64,000 nt of DNA from Streptococcus thermophilus (GTDB taxonomy: Bacteria; Actinomycetota; Actinomycetes; Mycobacteriales; Mycobacteriaceae), in the NCBI GenBank assembly GCA_900618065.1, contig UYIL01000003.1:558001-622000 (forward strand), written 5' to 3'. Below the pieces are notes generated by a model, which saw nothing but the letters and a program-made list of their open reading frames with translations, made no database searches and had not been told where the DNA came from. Within the stretch, counting starts at the first letter, position 1; every line of letters begins with the position of its first letter. Position numbers and translations under genes: made by a program. Shown piece after piece: positions 1 to 8,727 of this stretch.

Positions 1-453
1 GCACAGACCTGGCTGGCTGGGTCCACTGAGTTTGTCCGCATGGATGCCATCCTCCCGCTGCTGCTGGGACTTGCGCCCTTCGTCGCGCTCGGGGTGTGGT
101 GCGGACGCGACCTGCCGGTTTTAGCGCATGACGACGACTCGGCCGCGATGCTCGGAGTGAGCATTACTGAGCAGCGCCGGGCGTTGCTCATCGCGGCCAC
201 GGGTGTATCGGCGGTGGTGGTCGCAGCTGCCGGGCCGATCGGCTTCGTCGCGCTTATCGCTCCGCACTTCGGTCGGCTCGTCGCCGGCACCCCGACCCCC
301 TCGCCGGTGGTGGCGGGGGCTGCGGGGGCGGCGATCTTGGGGGTGTGCTCTGTGATCGGTGGTTTCATCCCGTCGACCGCGCCGGTGGGAGCTGTTTCCG
401 CCGCTCTCGGAGGGGTCGTTCTGGTGGTGCTGGTGTGGGGCCGAGACCGCTAG
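1..453 (+). CDS. FecCD-family iron-siderophore ABC transporter permease (C-terminal part, 5' truncated by window)
   Basis: The frame is open from base 1, so only about the last 150 residues are present. The protein moves ferric siderophore across the cytoplasmic membrane with a binding protein outside the window and the ATPase that follows. Visible are a TW-x-x-GS stretch near the start and several hydrophobic helices. There is also the FecCD/BtuC-type segment GPIGFVALIAPHFGRL, which in this family contacts the ATPase. The ATPase gene begins 36 bp downstream on the same strand, fitting one operon. Its place beside siderophore synthesis genes suggests uptake of the siderophore made here; the exact ligand is not visible. 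Confidence 0.9.
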   Translation, partial: AQTWLAGSTEFVRMDAILPLLLGLAPFVALGVWCGRDLPVLAHDDDSAAMLGVSITEQRRALLIAATGVSAVVVAAAGPIGFVALIAPHFGRLVAGTPTPSPVVAGAAGAAILGVCSVIGGFIPSTAPVGAVSAALGGVVLVVLVWGRDR

Positions 454-488
454 CGCGAGACGCAACAATCCAGAAGGAAAGCAAGGAA

Positions 489-1295
489 ATGAACAGCAAG
501 ACACGGACCGCGGACGCACTTGTGGCTCAGGGCATCAGGGTGGGTTACGGGGACGGAGCGGAGGTGCTCCACGGCATCGACTTAACGGCGCGCGCCGGGG
601 AGGTGACCACGCTCATTGGGCCGAATGGCTGCGGCAAGTCGACATTGCTCAAGGCGATGTCCAAACTCCTTGTGCCCAGTGCGGGAATGGTGCACGTCGA
701 CGGTGTCGATATCCACTCCCTGTCGGCGCGCGAGGCCGCTCGCCGAGTGGCTCTCCTGCCGCAGCACCCGAGCGCGCCGGGCGGGTTGTATGTCGGGGAG
801 CTCGTCGCCCGCGGGCGACATCCGCACCAAGCTCGCATGGCTGGTCCGTCCGCCGCTGACCATGAGGCTATCGCCCGCGCCTGCGAGGCCACGGGGATCA
901 GCGACCTCCTTGAACGCGATATCGACGCTTTGAGCGGCGGACAGCGTCAGCGAGTGTGGCTGGCCATGACCTTGGCGCAGGACACACCCGTGCTGCTGCT
1001 CGACGAGCCAACTACCTTCCTCGATCCCGCCCACGCCATTGACATGCTCTCCCTCGCACGGGAGCAGGCGCGCAGTGGCAAGGCCGTGGTAATGGTCCTG
1101 CACGACCTCATGCTGGCCGGCATGTTTTCCGACAGGATGATGGTCATGCGCGACGGCGCCATCGTGGCGCATGGCACGCCGGAGCAGGCTTTGACAGCGG
1201 AAGTTCTGGCACAGGCTTACGGGCTTCGGGCCGAGGTGTGGGACGACCCAGCCGGTGTTGCCCCCGTCATCGTCCCGCGCGGGACCGTGCGCTAG
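489..1295 (+). CDS. Iron-siderophore ABC transporter ATP-binding protein (FecE/FepC type)
   Basis: A 268-residue ATPase that powers import by the upstream FecCD permease. Walker A GPNGCGKST lies at about residues 44-52, the ABC signature LSGGQRQR begins near 148, and Walker B LLLDEP follows near 168-173 with a downstream VMVLHDL switch histidine. I chose the ATG at 489 because a purine-rich AAGGAAAGCAAGGAA stretch precedes it and the family's normal N-terminus starts there; an open frame extends further upstream but overlaps the permease. It ends 38 bp from the convergent siderophore synthetase gene. Family assignment is secure, the substrate is inferred from context. Confidence 0.93.
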   Translation: MNSKTRTADALVAQGIRVGYGDGAEVLHGIDLTARAGEVTTLIGPNGCGKSTLLKAMSKLLVPSAGMVHVDGVDIHSLSAREAARRVALLPQHPSAPGGLYVGELVARGRHPHQARMAGPSAADHEAIARACEATGISDLLERDIDALSGGQRQRVWLAMTLAQDTPVLLLDEPTTFLDPAHAIDMLSLAREQARSGKAVVMVLHDLMLAGMFSDRMMVMRDGAIVAHGTPEQALTAEVLAQAYGLRAEVWDDPAGVAPVIVPRGTVR

Positions 1296-1332
1296 GTGCT
1301 CATACCCTGCAGGCTTCACCAAAGAAGCGTAC

Positions 1333-3696
1333 CTAGCCTTCGGTAGCAACCGGGTTGTCTATCCGGCCTGCGTACAGCAGCGAGGAGTTCTGGTCGCCCA
1401 AGTCAACCATCGTCTCTGGATTTCGCCACTGCAGCCGGTTAAGGCACGAGTGCATGAAGTCGGGTGAGAGAAGAGGGAGATTTCGCCCCGAGTTCGGATA
1501 GTCGGCCCAGTACCGTTGCACGCAGTCACGCACGCACGCCCAAAACTCCTTGTTGGTAACGGTGCGTGCGTCCGAGAGCAGCGCGCAGAGGTGGCGCAGC
1601 ACACCGTCGAAGATATCGGTGAGGATCGGCTGGGCGCGTAACTCGTCGGTCGTCGTGACGGCCTTGATGCGAGCGATGGATTCGGGCACGTCCCGCGCCG
1701 GGTTGACCACCGCTATTTCCTCGCCGATGTCTTTGAAGAAGGAGCCAACGGGAACGAAGTTGTCGAGTTCGAGGATGACGTTTTCAGAATGCAGCACGAA
1801 CGCGACGTCATACTCGGCGAGCGCCCGGATGGCGGGGCGCAGGTAGACGTCGAGAAGCCGGGTGAGCCAATCGGAGGGGGAAAGACCGGAGCGTGCGATC
1901 CACTCCGCAGTGAGCGAGTGCCCAGCCGGATCCGTATGTAGAACTGCCGCGAGGGTGACCGCCACATTTCCTTCACCGAGCAGGGGGATCGGGGAATCAC
2001 GCCACAGGGCGGCGAGCATCTTCTGGTGGGGGCCGTCGTCTGCCACCCCTGCCGCGGCGCTTTTGTGGTAGACGTCTGCTGACACGCCGATCGAGGCAAT
2101 TTCCTTAAGCAGGCGCACATTGTGGCGGGTCAAATCCGGGTCGTCGTCGAGAAGCGATCCGAGCCATTCGTTGATCGCGGGGGTGTCCGACATGTACTTC
2201 GGGGACAGTCCACGCGTAAAGCCCATGTTTCGCACGGCCACCGCCGTTTTGATGTAGGGCAGCTCGGGCCGCGTCATGTTGAAGAAAGTGCGTAACGACT
2301 GCTGTGGGTGCATGAGGTCCATGCCTTCTCCGAGGTAGACCAGATCGCCGCTGAGGATCGCGTCCGCAAACACGGTCGTGACCTTATTCTCCCACTGCCA
2401 AGGGTGCAGGGGCAGCGCGACATACTTGTTCGGGTCTAACCCACACTCACCGAGGTAAGCGTGCATGATTTCATCTACCCGCACGCTGCTTAGCGACGCC
2501 ACACAGGCCGCTTCCCGGCGTACCGCCACCCATACCAGCGCCGTGGAGCGGCACATCTCGGGAACGTAGGCGGTTGCCTCGGACTCGCTCATCCCCGCGC
2601 GCCCCGCATTGGCGATGAACCCGGGGTGGCCTTCTACCATCGAGGATTCAACGTATTGCAGGTACTCAGCGGGGGTGAGGGACTCGGCTGCGTCACACAG
2701 CTGCGTCACCGTGGGGCGAACGAGCGCTTCAGCACGGGCACGCCCGGCGAGTGTGGAGGAGAGCTCCTCTAGATAGGTGTGGACAAAGGTAGGGGGAATA
2801 TCGAGTTGCGGTGCAAGGCGGGCAAACAGCGGAATGAGGGCAACCGGTTCGCCCGAGGCGTAGCGGATTGAGTCGGGGTTGATGGAGTAATGCTCCAGCG
2901 GGTGTAGCCGCGCCTCGAAAAAGATCGTTTCGCCTGCGGCGACGACAGAATATGTGCCAGGTGCTTCCGTCGCCCGCGGAGTGAGTGCTCGCTCGTGGAT
3001 CATCTCCCGCAACGCCTTGGCCACCAGGTGGCGCTCTGCGCGCTGGGCTGGCGCGCTGGTGAGGTGTTCACACCTGGAAGGAACACGCAGGTGTGGCACG
3101 CGAGCCCGCGCACCAAGCGGGGAGGCGTAGAAGCGGGCGGCCTCAACCATCTGTATACGGGCGGTTTTTCCGGTCAACGCGGTCTCGGCAAAGCCGGTAA
3201 CGGTGCGGAAACCAGCGAGCGCGTTCTTGGCCAGAATCTTTTCGTTGCGCACGTCGGGTTCGACGATGATGCGCGTGACCCCGGAGCCGGTAGGGTCGAT
3301 GGGGGTAGCGAACAGCCAGGCGACGACGGCCGCCATGAGAGCGGACGTCAGTCCAGGTTCTCGGTCGTCGCCTTGCGGCGGTGCACTCAAAAGGTGCATG
3401 CCAATATCCCCCGGGCGCAGCGGAATCTGTTCTGAGAGGTGATCGAGGAGGACCCGGGCTGGGTCGTAGATCTCAACGAACGCAAGGGGGACGTTGTCGC
3501 GCTCGACGATGTATGCGGCTTCGTGCGGGGAGGCAGCGAGGCGAGCAATCTCAGCGGCGACGTTGCCAGAAGAGACATCAAGGGCGCCCCAGAACTTTGA
3601 GTGGGGGTCAGTGACCCAACTATGCACGGTATTGCTGTCACGAGTGGCGGCGGAGCGAAAACGCAGCCACCCGGCAGTGGTGTGGACCCAGCTCAT
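1333..3696 (-). CDS. GNAT acyltransferase-NIS siderophore synthetase fusion (DesC-DesD / IucA-IucC family)
   Basis: A 787-residue two-domain protein. Residues about 1-200 resemble GNAT acyltransferases of hydroxamate pathways (RhbD/IucB/DesC type), which acylate an N-hydroxydiamine. From about 230 on it is an IucA/IucC synthetase that adenylates carboxylates and forms amide bonds. Synthetase landmarks are GHPGFIANAGRAG, LPLHPWQWENK, NMGFTRGLSPKYM, the HSENVILELD segment and FFKDIGEE, closest in my memory to DesD. The start at 3696 is fixed by a 4-bp ATGA overlap with the upstream hydroxylase gene; a longer frame to 3792 would overlap that gene. Fused acyltransferase-synthetases are known for bisucaberin-type macrocycles. 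The product structure is not deducible from sequence alone. Confidence 0.9.
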   Translation of the reverse strand: MSWVHTTAGWLRFRSAATRDSNTVHSWVTDPHSKFWGALDVSSGNVAAEIARLAASPHEAAYIVERDNVPLAFVEIYDPARVLLDHLSEQIPLRPGDIGMHLLSAPPQGDDREPGLTSALMAAVVAWLFATPIDPTGSGVTRIIVEPDVRNEKILAKNALAGFRTVTGFAETALTGKTARIQMVEAARFYASPLGARARVPHLRVPSRCEHLTSAPAQRAERHLVAKALREMIHERALTPRATEAPGTYSVVAAGETIFFEARLHPLEHYSINPDSIRYASGEPVALIPLFARLAPQLDIPPTFVHTYLEELSSTLAGRARAEALVRPTVTQLCDAAESLTPAEYLQYVESSMVEGHPGFIANAGRAGMSESEATAYVPEMCRSTALVWVAVRREAACVASLSSVRVDEIMHAYLGECGLDPNKYVALPLHPWQWENKVTTVFADAILSGDLVYLGEGMDLMHPQQSLRTFFNMTRPELPYIKTAVAVRNMGFTRGLSPKYMSDTPAINEWLGSLLDDDPDLTRHNVRLLKEIASIGVSADVYHKSAAAGVADDGPHQKMLAALWRDSPIPLLGEGNVAVTLAAVLHTDPAGHSLTAEWIARSGLSPSDWLTRLLDVYLRPAIRALAEYDVAFVLHSENVILELDNFVPVGSFFKDIGEEIAVVNPARDVPESIARIKAVTTTDELRAQPILTDIFDGVLRHLCALLSDARTVTNKEFWACVRDCVQRYWADYPNSGRNLPLLSPDFMHSCLNRLQWRNPETMVDLGDQNSSLLYAGRIDNPVATEG

Positions 3697-5021
3697 GCGG
3701 TGAACCCCCCGATGTCCTGAAACGCAATGGCGCGCTCGATGGGGTAAACCTCCCGGCCAGTGATGGCGCGCAGCACAATGGAGTTGCGCCACGGCCCCAT
3801 GCCGAGGTCCGGCCCGTTGAGGGAGATCAGATGCTCGTCAGCGTTAAGCACGAAGAGTGTTGCGGCATCGTCGGCGGCGAAGCTGCCGTCCAAGTCGAAG
3901 CGGCCTTGCGGGTCTAGATTTAACTGCTCGCGGGAAGGCTCGAGGAATGCGGGGATCTGGGCGCTGCGGTAGCCGGTGCACAGCACGGCGGCGTGCGTGG
4001 AATGCGGAGAATGCGTGCCAGTTTCTTCGTGGCACAGATCGAATTCGAGGGTGTCTCGGCCGTTGCCCGAGTAGCTCACGCTCACCCCGGCGTGGAGGGT
4101 GGTGTGTTCCGTCAGGTTCGAAGAGAGGCTGAGCCGATAAAGCATGTCGTAGATGGAGTTGATTGTCTCGGAGGAGATGCCTTTGTATAGGTTCCGGTTG
4201 TCCCTGAGCAATTGGTCGCGCCTTTCCATGGGGAGCTGGCGCACGTACCTGGCGTACTCGGGAGAGGTCAGCTCGAGAGTGAGCTTGGTGTATTCCATGG
4301 GGAAAAACCGCGGGGAGCGCGTCAACCAATCCACGCGTTTGCCCGAGGCAACAGCCTGCGGCAGGAGGTCGGCGTAGATTTCGGCGGCAGATTGCCCGGA
4401 TCCGATCACGGTGACTGATGATGCTCCCCGGAGCGCCTCTCGTGCTGAGAGGTAATCGGAGGAGTGCAGCGCCCTGGGGTGTGCAGAACTATCTAGAGCG
4501 CCGATCAGTTCGTCAGGGGCAAAAGGCGTCGTGCCTACCCCGCTAACCACGTTGCGCGCGAGAACACGGCGGCCGTCAGAAAGCTCGACGAGCCAGCAGA
4601 CGCCCGCGTCGTTGCGGAGCGAGGCTGGTGCTGGACGCACCGCGAGTACCTCGATGCCCCAGAACGTGGTGTCGAGCTGAGCGCTGACCCATGCGCAGTA
4701 GTCCGAATACTCGCGGCGCAGCGGGTAAAAGTCCTCACGGATGTAGAAGCGGTGCAGCCGGCCGCTCAGCTTGAGGTAGTTGAGGAAGCTGTACGCGCTG
4801 GTGGGATCCGCCAAAGTGACTAGGTCGGCGAGGAAGGGTACCTGGATGGTGGATTCCTCGAGCAAGAGGCCGGGGTGCCAGCAGAAGGCGGGGCGCTTGT
4901 CAAAGAAGGCCGCACTGATCTCCCCCGAGTCAACAAGGGGTTGCGTCAGCGCCGCTAGACCGAGGTTGAAGGGGCCGATTCCGACCCCGATGATGTCGTA
5001 GGTGGGGTAGGGGGCAGGCAT
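3693..5021 (-). CDS. Lysine/ornithine (diamine) N-monooxygenase, siderophore biosynthesis (IucD/DesB type)
   Basis: A 442-residue flavin-dependent N-hydroxylase that makes the hydroxylamine later acylated to a hydroxamate. The FAD-binding GVGIGPFNLG is at about residues 12-21 and the NADPH-binding GSGQSAAE at about 205-213; the late segment VLCTGYR is typical of the family. The ATG at 5021 is preceded by AAAAAGGAG, which decides the start over an in-frame ATG at 5105 lying inside the decarboxylase gene. It is the middle gene of a three-gene operon: 16 bp after the decarboxylase and overlapping the synthetase by 4 bp. With a decarboxylase next to it, the likely substrate is a diamine such as cadaverine or putrescine rather than the amino acid (inference). 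Confidence 0.92.
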   Translation of the reverse strand: MPAPYPTYDIIGVGIGPFNLGLAALTQPLVDSGEISAAFFDKRPAFCWHPGLLLEESTIQVPFLADLVTLADPTSAYSFLNYLKLSGRLHRFYIREDFYPLRREYSDYCAWVSAQLDTTFWGIEVLAVRPAPASLRNDAGVCWLVELSDGRRVLARNVVSGVGTTPFAPDELIGALDSSAHPRALHSSDYLSAREALRGASSVTVIGSGQSAAEIYADLLPQAVASGKRVDWLTRSPRFFPMEYTKLTLELTSPEYARYVRQLPMERRDQLLRDNRNLYKGISSETINSIYDMLYRLSLSSNLTEHTTLHAGVSVSYSGNGRDTLEFDLCHEETGTHSPHSTHAAVLCTGYRSAQIPAFLEPSREQLNLDPQGRFDLDGSFAADDAATLFVLNADEHLISLNGPDLGMGPWRNSIVLRAITGREVYPIERAIAFQDIGGFTA

Positions 5022-5037
5022 GGATGATTTCTCCTTT

Positions 5038-6510
5038 TTACAGCGAGTGCGCTGCGTAGTCGTGGCTTGTCCGTACCACCGCGCGGAGGGTACCGGTGAT
5101 ATCACCGAGAGACAGAGTGGGGTCGAGGATGGTGAGTTTCATCAGACGCTTCTCCCCGATGCGGGTAACAGCTACGGCGGCTGTCCCGGAGGTGAACAGG
5201 GCGTCGCGCACGGGTTCCACGAGGGTGCCGTCGGGGTCGCCGTGAAGTGAAAAGAGGACGGTGCTCAAGTGAGGGTGCTCGAAGAGGTCGAGGTCGGCGA
5301 ACTCTTCGCTGTGCTCGATTGCGCGTGCCGTGTTGTGAGCCAGTGCAACAACGCGGTCGAAGGCGGTGCCGATTGCTTCCGCGCCCACGGTGCGCAGGGT
5401 GACCCAGAGTTTGAGGGCATCGAAGCGTCGCGAAGTCTGCAGCGAGTAGTCGGCGAGGTTGAGATGCGCCGAGGAGGCGGGATTGAGGTATTCAGCGTGC
5501 GAGCGCACATAGGACAGATCGCTGCCGCTGCGCATGACTACGGCCGAGCATGCGAGGGGCTGGAAGAAGGTCTTGTGGAAGTCGATGGTGATACTGTCCG
5601 CTCGGTCGATGCCGCGCAAGCGCGAGCGGTGCTGCGCGGAAAAGCACGCGGCCCCTCCGTATGCGGCATCGACGTGGAGGTGGACGCGTTCAGCGTCGCA
5701 CACGTCGGCGATGTCGGAAAGAGGGTCGATCAGTCCCCGGTCCGTGGTGCCGGCTGTGGCCACTACGGCGGCGGGGGTAAGCCTGTCCGCTCGGGCGCGC
5801 GCGATGGCTGCACGAAGCGCAGCGGCTTCAATCATGCCGCTATCGGCGTGCGCCCCGCCGACCGTGATCATGTTTTCCGGTTCGATGCCGAGCAGCTCGG
5901 CGGCGCGCCGCACAGAGTAGTGAGCGCCGGGCGAGGCGAAGAACGCGAGGTGTTTTAGAGGAGCGTCGACGCGAGTTTTGTTTCTCGCAATAGCAAGCGC
6001 CTGGAGGTTGGATTGGGACCCACCTGATGTGAACACGCCGTTGGCCGACGGCGGAAAGCCAACGGCCTCGCTTATCCACCGGATGAGCCGCTGCTCGATG
6101 TGTGCGGCCGCGCCCGCTTGGTCCCACGATTCCACTGCCGTGTTGAGAGAGGTGGCCAGAACATCAGCGGCGACCGCGGGTAGAGCGACTGGGCAGTTCA
6201 AGTGGGATATGTAATTGGGGTGATGGTAAAACACAGCGCTGTCGAGCCAGATTTCCCGCAGCTCCCTAAAGCAGTCTTCGAGAGTGTGCTGCGGAGTTGC
6301 CAGGTCGATGGAGTTGACGAGCTCGCTGATGTCCCCCGGTTCGTGCTGTGGAACCGGGTGGTCGGCGGTATGAATCGCTTGCGCAGCGAGGAACGCAGCC
6401 TGGTTGAGAGCCGCCATGAATTCCTCCGCGGTGGTCCCGCGGCCGACAAGGTGGGCGTTATATTGCGGCGCATCGCACGGGTCCGAGGGGTGCTCGCGGT
6501 TGAAGACCAT
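5038..6510 (-). CDS. PLP-dependent amino acid decarboxylase, siderophore precursor (DesA / group II decarboxylase family)
   Basis: A 490-residue group II pyridoxal-phosphate decarboxylase, expected to turn lysine or ornithine into a diamine for hydroxamate assembly. The TSGGSQSNLQAL segment (cofactor phosphate region), HVDAAYGGA (Asp that holds the pyridine nitrogen) and DFHKTFF with the cofactor-binding lysine near residue 313 are visible. 2,4-diaminobutyrate decarboxylases belong to the same family, so the substrate remains open. It is the first gene of the operon. The ATG lacks a Shine-Dalgarno sequence, and a TAGCAT -10-like hexamer lies 6 nt upstream, so transcription may be leaderless. 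An iron box overlaps the promoter area at 6530-6548. Confidence 0.9.
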   Translation of the reverse strand: MVFNREHPSDPCDAPQYNAHLVGRGTTAEEFMAALNQAAFLAAQAIHTADHPVPQHEPGDISELVNSIDLATPQHTLEDCFRELREIWLDSAVFYHHPNYISHLNCPVALPAVAADVLATSLNTAVESWDQAGAAAHIEQRLIRWISEAVGFPPSANGVFTSGGSQSNLQALAIARNKTRVDAPLKHLAFFASPGAHYSVRRAAELLGIEPENMITVGGAHADSGMIEAAALRAAIARARADRLTPAAVVATAGTTDRGLIDPLSDIADVCDAERVHLHVDAAYGGAACFSAQHRSRLRGIDRADSITIDFHKTFFQPLACSAVVMRSGSDLSYVRSHAEYLNPASSAHLNLADYSLQTSRRFDALKLWVTLRTVGAEAIGTAFDRVVALAHNTARAIEHSEEFADLDLFEHPHLSTVLFSLHGDPDGTLVEPVRDALFTSGTAAVAVTRIGEKRLMKLTILDPTLSLGDITGTLRAVVRTSHDYAAHSL

Positions 6511-6529
6511 GCATCGATGCTACCATGAC

Positions 6530-6548
6530 TAAGGTTTGCCTAGCCTTA
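6530..6548 (-). promoter_or_regulatory. DtxR-type iron box before the siderophore operon
   Basis: The 19-mer TAAGGTTTGCCTAGCCTTA matches the corynebacterial DtxR consensus TTAGGTTAGCCTAACCTAA at 15 of 19 positions by my alignment, and is itself a good interrupted palindrome. It lies 20-38 bp before the decarboxylase start, over the expected promoter. Iron-loaded DtxR bound here would repress siderophore synthesis when iron is plentiful. The match is seen directly; regulation is inferred. Confidence 0.8.
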
Positions 6549-7009
6549 TAAGGGGGCCTTTTTGTTCCAGCTTATAGACGTCTTTCTCCCACAGATTCCC
6601 AGCATAGAGGCGGAAACACTCCCCCGCGTGCGGAGCCAGCGAGAGCCATGCCGGCTCAAGTGTGGTGACCGTACGCCCGGCAGTCGTTGAGTACAGAGGC
6701 TCGCCGCGGAGCTGAGGATGTGAATGGGCCATACATGAAGACGAGGTACGGGCGCGCAGGTTAGCCAAAGTTTGATGCGGACAATGAGGGGAGCACCGCA
6801 GCGTCGACTTCGCTGGCGCCTATACGGACCGGCAGGCTGCTCTCCTGCTCCCGCTGGACACGGCGCTACACTGCACGGGGTTCATGCTGCGTGCCCCGAA
6901 CATCGCGCGGGAGGTCTCGGCAGTGATCTTCGGCGTGCGCCCACTCCAGCGAAGGCTGTCACGATGCCTCGAGCGTGCGTTGAGTCGTTACAGGGGCCTT
7001 TGCTTGTCG
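6549..7009. other. Gene-poor, apparently decayed stretch upstream of the siderophore operon
   Basis: About 460 bp without a convincing gene. Several short frames exist on both strands, including one of 79 codons on the minus strand at 6529-6768 whose 3' end runs into the iron box and one of 67 codons on the plus strand at 6884-7087. None shows a recognisable family, good codon pattern and ribosome site together. With the oxidoreductase remnant next to it, the stretch looks like eroded coding DNA. Confidence 0.5.
6757..6775 (+). promoter_or_regulatory. Weak second DtxR-like half box
   Basis: GCAGGTTAGCCAAAGTTTG keeps the left half of the iron-box consensus (AGGTTAGCC) but the right half is poor, giving about 11 of 19 matches. 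It could be a relic of an iron-regulated promoter for a gene now lost from this eroded stretch, or chance. Confidence 0.3.
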
Positions 7010-7335
7010 ACGCTTCCCTCTGCTGGCTGCTCGCCTAAAACCCCCAACATCACCTTGTCCCTGACCGGCGTGACTCCAGCCGCTTGAACGCGTCCTTGCA
7101 CTGGTGAAGTGGATAGCGGCTGTCGATCGGCAGGATGCGTTTGCCGTCGTCGATCAAGGATACAAGCTCGGCAAGCCCCGCCCCGTCCGGGTGCATGAGG
7201 AAAAATTCAAAGTGTGTGCCAGCCCGCTTCGCCATTCGGCGTACATGGCAGCTTCGCAGGTGGGAGTCGGCGGACCTGCCGGTAATCAGCAGTCCGTCAG
7301 TGGGCTGAAGGTCTAAATGATCCGGGGCGAACTCC
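7010..7335 (-). pseudogene. C-terminal remnant of a zinc-type alcohol dehydrogenase / quinone oxidoreductase
   Basis: Translation on the minus strand gives the typical C-terminal pattern of medium-chain NAD(P)-dependent oxidoreductases: FFLMHPDGAGLAELVSLID, then IDSRYPLHQCKDAFKRLES. Such proteins normally end with a GKVVL-type strand; here the matching RDKVMLGVLG appears only after a change of frame just past RRS, near 7050, so the frame is broken. The N-terminal half, including the zinc and nucleotide-binding regions, is absent because the rplN promoter region follows at once. This is a truncated and frameshifted relic rather than a working gene. Confidence 0.7.
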
Positions 7336-7445
7336 TGCTGCACGGGTGCGCCCCAGCGAGAGAAAGCCCGGCAGTATAGACCCTTCGACCACGTGCGTTC
7401 AGGACGGAAATCTGGCGCACATTGATCCAGGTCAGGAGACCAAAA
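7336..7445 (+). promoter_or_regulatory. Leader and probable promoter of rplN-rplX-rplE
   Basis: The gap before rplN must hold its promoter because the upstream DNA is on the other strand. TATAGA at 7375-7380 is the best -10 candidate, which would give a leader of about 60 nt. A purine-rich CAGGAGACC ribosome site ends 7 nt before the GTG at 7446. I see no clear -35 element. Confidence 0.4.
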
Positions 7446-7814
7446 GTGATTCAGCAAGAATCGCGTCTGAAGGTCGCCGACAACACTGGTGCACGCGAGA
7501 TTCTGTGCGTCCGTGTCCTCGGCGGTTCTGTTCGACGCTTCGCCGGTATCGGCGACACGATTGTCGCCACCGTGAAGGAAGCCGCCCCCGGCGGCAACGT
7601 GAAAGAGGGCGAGATTGTCCGCGCCGTCGTCGTGCGCGCCAAGAAGGAGACCCGTCGCCCGGACGGCTCCTACATCTCGTTCGACGAGAACGCAGCTGTT
7701 TTGATCAAGAACGACACCGAGCCGCGCGGTACCCGCATCTTCGGCCCGGTTGCTCGTGAGCTGCGCGACAAGAAGTTCATGAAGATCGTTTCTCTCGCAC
7801 CGGAGGTGATCTAG
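7446..7814 (+). CDS. rplN: 50S ribosomal protein L14
   Basis: Large-subunit protein L14, 122 residues, the family's normal length, beginning [16 protein letters not shown] and carrying the conserved CVRVLGGS and FDENAAVLI segments. It binds 23S rRNA at the subunit interface. The GTG start at 7446 is chosen because it gives the exact family N-terminus and follows AGGAGA; an upstream in-frame ATG at 7422 would add eight unrelated residues. In many bacteria rplP-rpmC-rpsQ precede this gene in one operon; here they are absent from the window. Its stop codon abuts the TTG start of rplX. Confidence 0.97.
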   Translation: MIQQESRLKVADNTGAREILCVRVLGGSVRRFAGIGDTIVATVKEAAPGGNVKEGEIVRAVVVRAKKETRRPDGSYISFDENAAVLIKNDTEPRGTRIFGPVARELRDKKFMKIVSLAPEVI

Positions 7815-8129
7815 TTGAAGATCAAGAAGGGCGATATGGTCCAGGTCATCGCCGGTAAGGACAAGGGCGCTCAGGGCCGCGTCATCGAGGCGTACCCGAA
7901 GCGTGAGCGTGTCTTGGTCGAGGGCGTGAACCGTGTGAAGAAGCACGTTGCTAACTCGTACAACGAGCGCGGTGCTGAGTCCGGCGGCATTGTCACCCAG
8001 GAGGCTCCGATCCACGTGTCCAACGTGATGATCCTTGACTCCGAGGGCACCCCGACCCGCGTTGGCTACCGCTTCGACGAGGACGGCAAGAAGGTCCGCG
8101 TGGCCAAGTCGAACGGGGAGGACATCTAA
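7815..8129 (+). CDS. rplX: 50S ribosomal protein L24
   Basis: L24, 104 residues, beginning [18 protein letters not shown], the KOW-motif start of this family, which nucleates early 50S assembly. The start is a rare TTG immediately after the rplN stop codon; GGAGGTGA inside the end of rplN serves as ribosome site. Its stop codon overlaps the rplE ATG by one base. The unusual start with direct abutment points to translational coupling with rplN. Confidence 0.97.
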   Translation: MKIKKGDMVQVIAGKDKGAQGRVIEAYPKRERVLVEGVNRVKKHVANSYNERGAESGGIVTQEAPIHVSNVMILDSEGTPTRVGYRFDEDGKKVRVAKSNGEDI

Positions 8130-8713
8130 TGACTGAGATTCAGAACTACACTCCGCGCCTGAAGACGCGTTACCAGGACGAGATCCGCGGCAAGCTCGCT
8201 GACGAGTTCGGTTACGACAACGTCATGCAGATCCCGGGCATCACCAAGATCGTCGTGAACATGGGTGTGGGCGACGCTGCCCGCGACTCGAAGATGATCA
8301 ACGGTGCCCTGGAGGATCTCACCGCGATCACCGGCCAGAAGCCGCAGCTGCGTCGCGCGAAGAAGTCCATCGCTAACTTCAAGCTGCGTGAAGGCATGCC
8401 GATCGGCGCGAAGGTCACCCTGCGCGGCGACCGCATGTGGGAGTTCCTCGACCGTCTGCTGACGGTTGCTCTCCCGCGTATCCGCGACTTCCGCGGTCTG
8501 TCGGACACCCAGTTCGACGGCAACGGAAACTACACCTTCGGTCTTGCTGAGCAGACCATGTTCTACGAGATCGACGTGGACAAGGTTGACCGTCCGCGCG
8601 GTATGGACATCACCGTTGTGACCTCCGCGATCAACGATGAGGAAGGCCGTGCGCTGCTGCGCCACTTCGGCTTCCCGTTCAAGGACAAGGACGGCAAGAT
8701 GCAGCGCCCGTAA
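8129..8713 (+). CDS. rplE: 50S ribosomal protein L5
   Basis: L5, 194 residues, which binds 5S rRNA and forms part of the central protuberance. Conserved stretches such as [35 protein letters not shown] and [11 protein letters not shown] are present. It closes this three-gene ribosomal unit: a GC-rich hairpin follows, and no rpsN or rpsH comes next as in the classical spc operon. Confidence 0.97.
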   Translation: MTEIQNYTPRLKTRYQDEIRGKLADEFGYDNVMQIPGITKIVVNMGVGDAARDSKMINGALEDLTAITGQKPQLRRAKKSIANFKLREGMPIGAKVTLRGDRMWEFLDRLLTVALPRIRDFRGLSDTQFDGNGNYTFGLAEQTMFYEIDVDKVDRPRGMDITVVTSAINDEEGRALLRHFGFPFKDKDGKMQRP

Positions 8714-8716
8714 GCT

Positions 8717-8727
8717 GCTTATCGACG
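8717..8727 (-). repeat. First of 15 copies of the iterated 11-mer CGTCGATAAGC
   Basis: Plus-strand orientation copies lie at 13084-13094, 35912-35922, 50883-50893, 54370-54380, 54995-55005, 57805-57815 and 61716-61726. A copy with T for the first C is at 10166-10176. Minus-strand orientation copies lie at 8717-8727, 28343-28353, 35175-35185, 47669-47679, 49255-49265, 50008-50018 and 63502-63512. Flanking bases are not conserved, so the unit is 11 bp. Coding and intergenic sites are both used. Function unknown; see the findings. Confidence 0.85.

Noticed and set aside
6529..6768. 79-codon minus-strand frame upstream of the siderophore operon
   Set aside because: No ribosome site or family, and its 3' end runs through the iron box; described as part of an eroded stretch instead.
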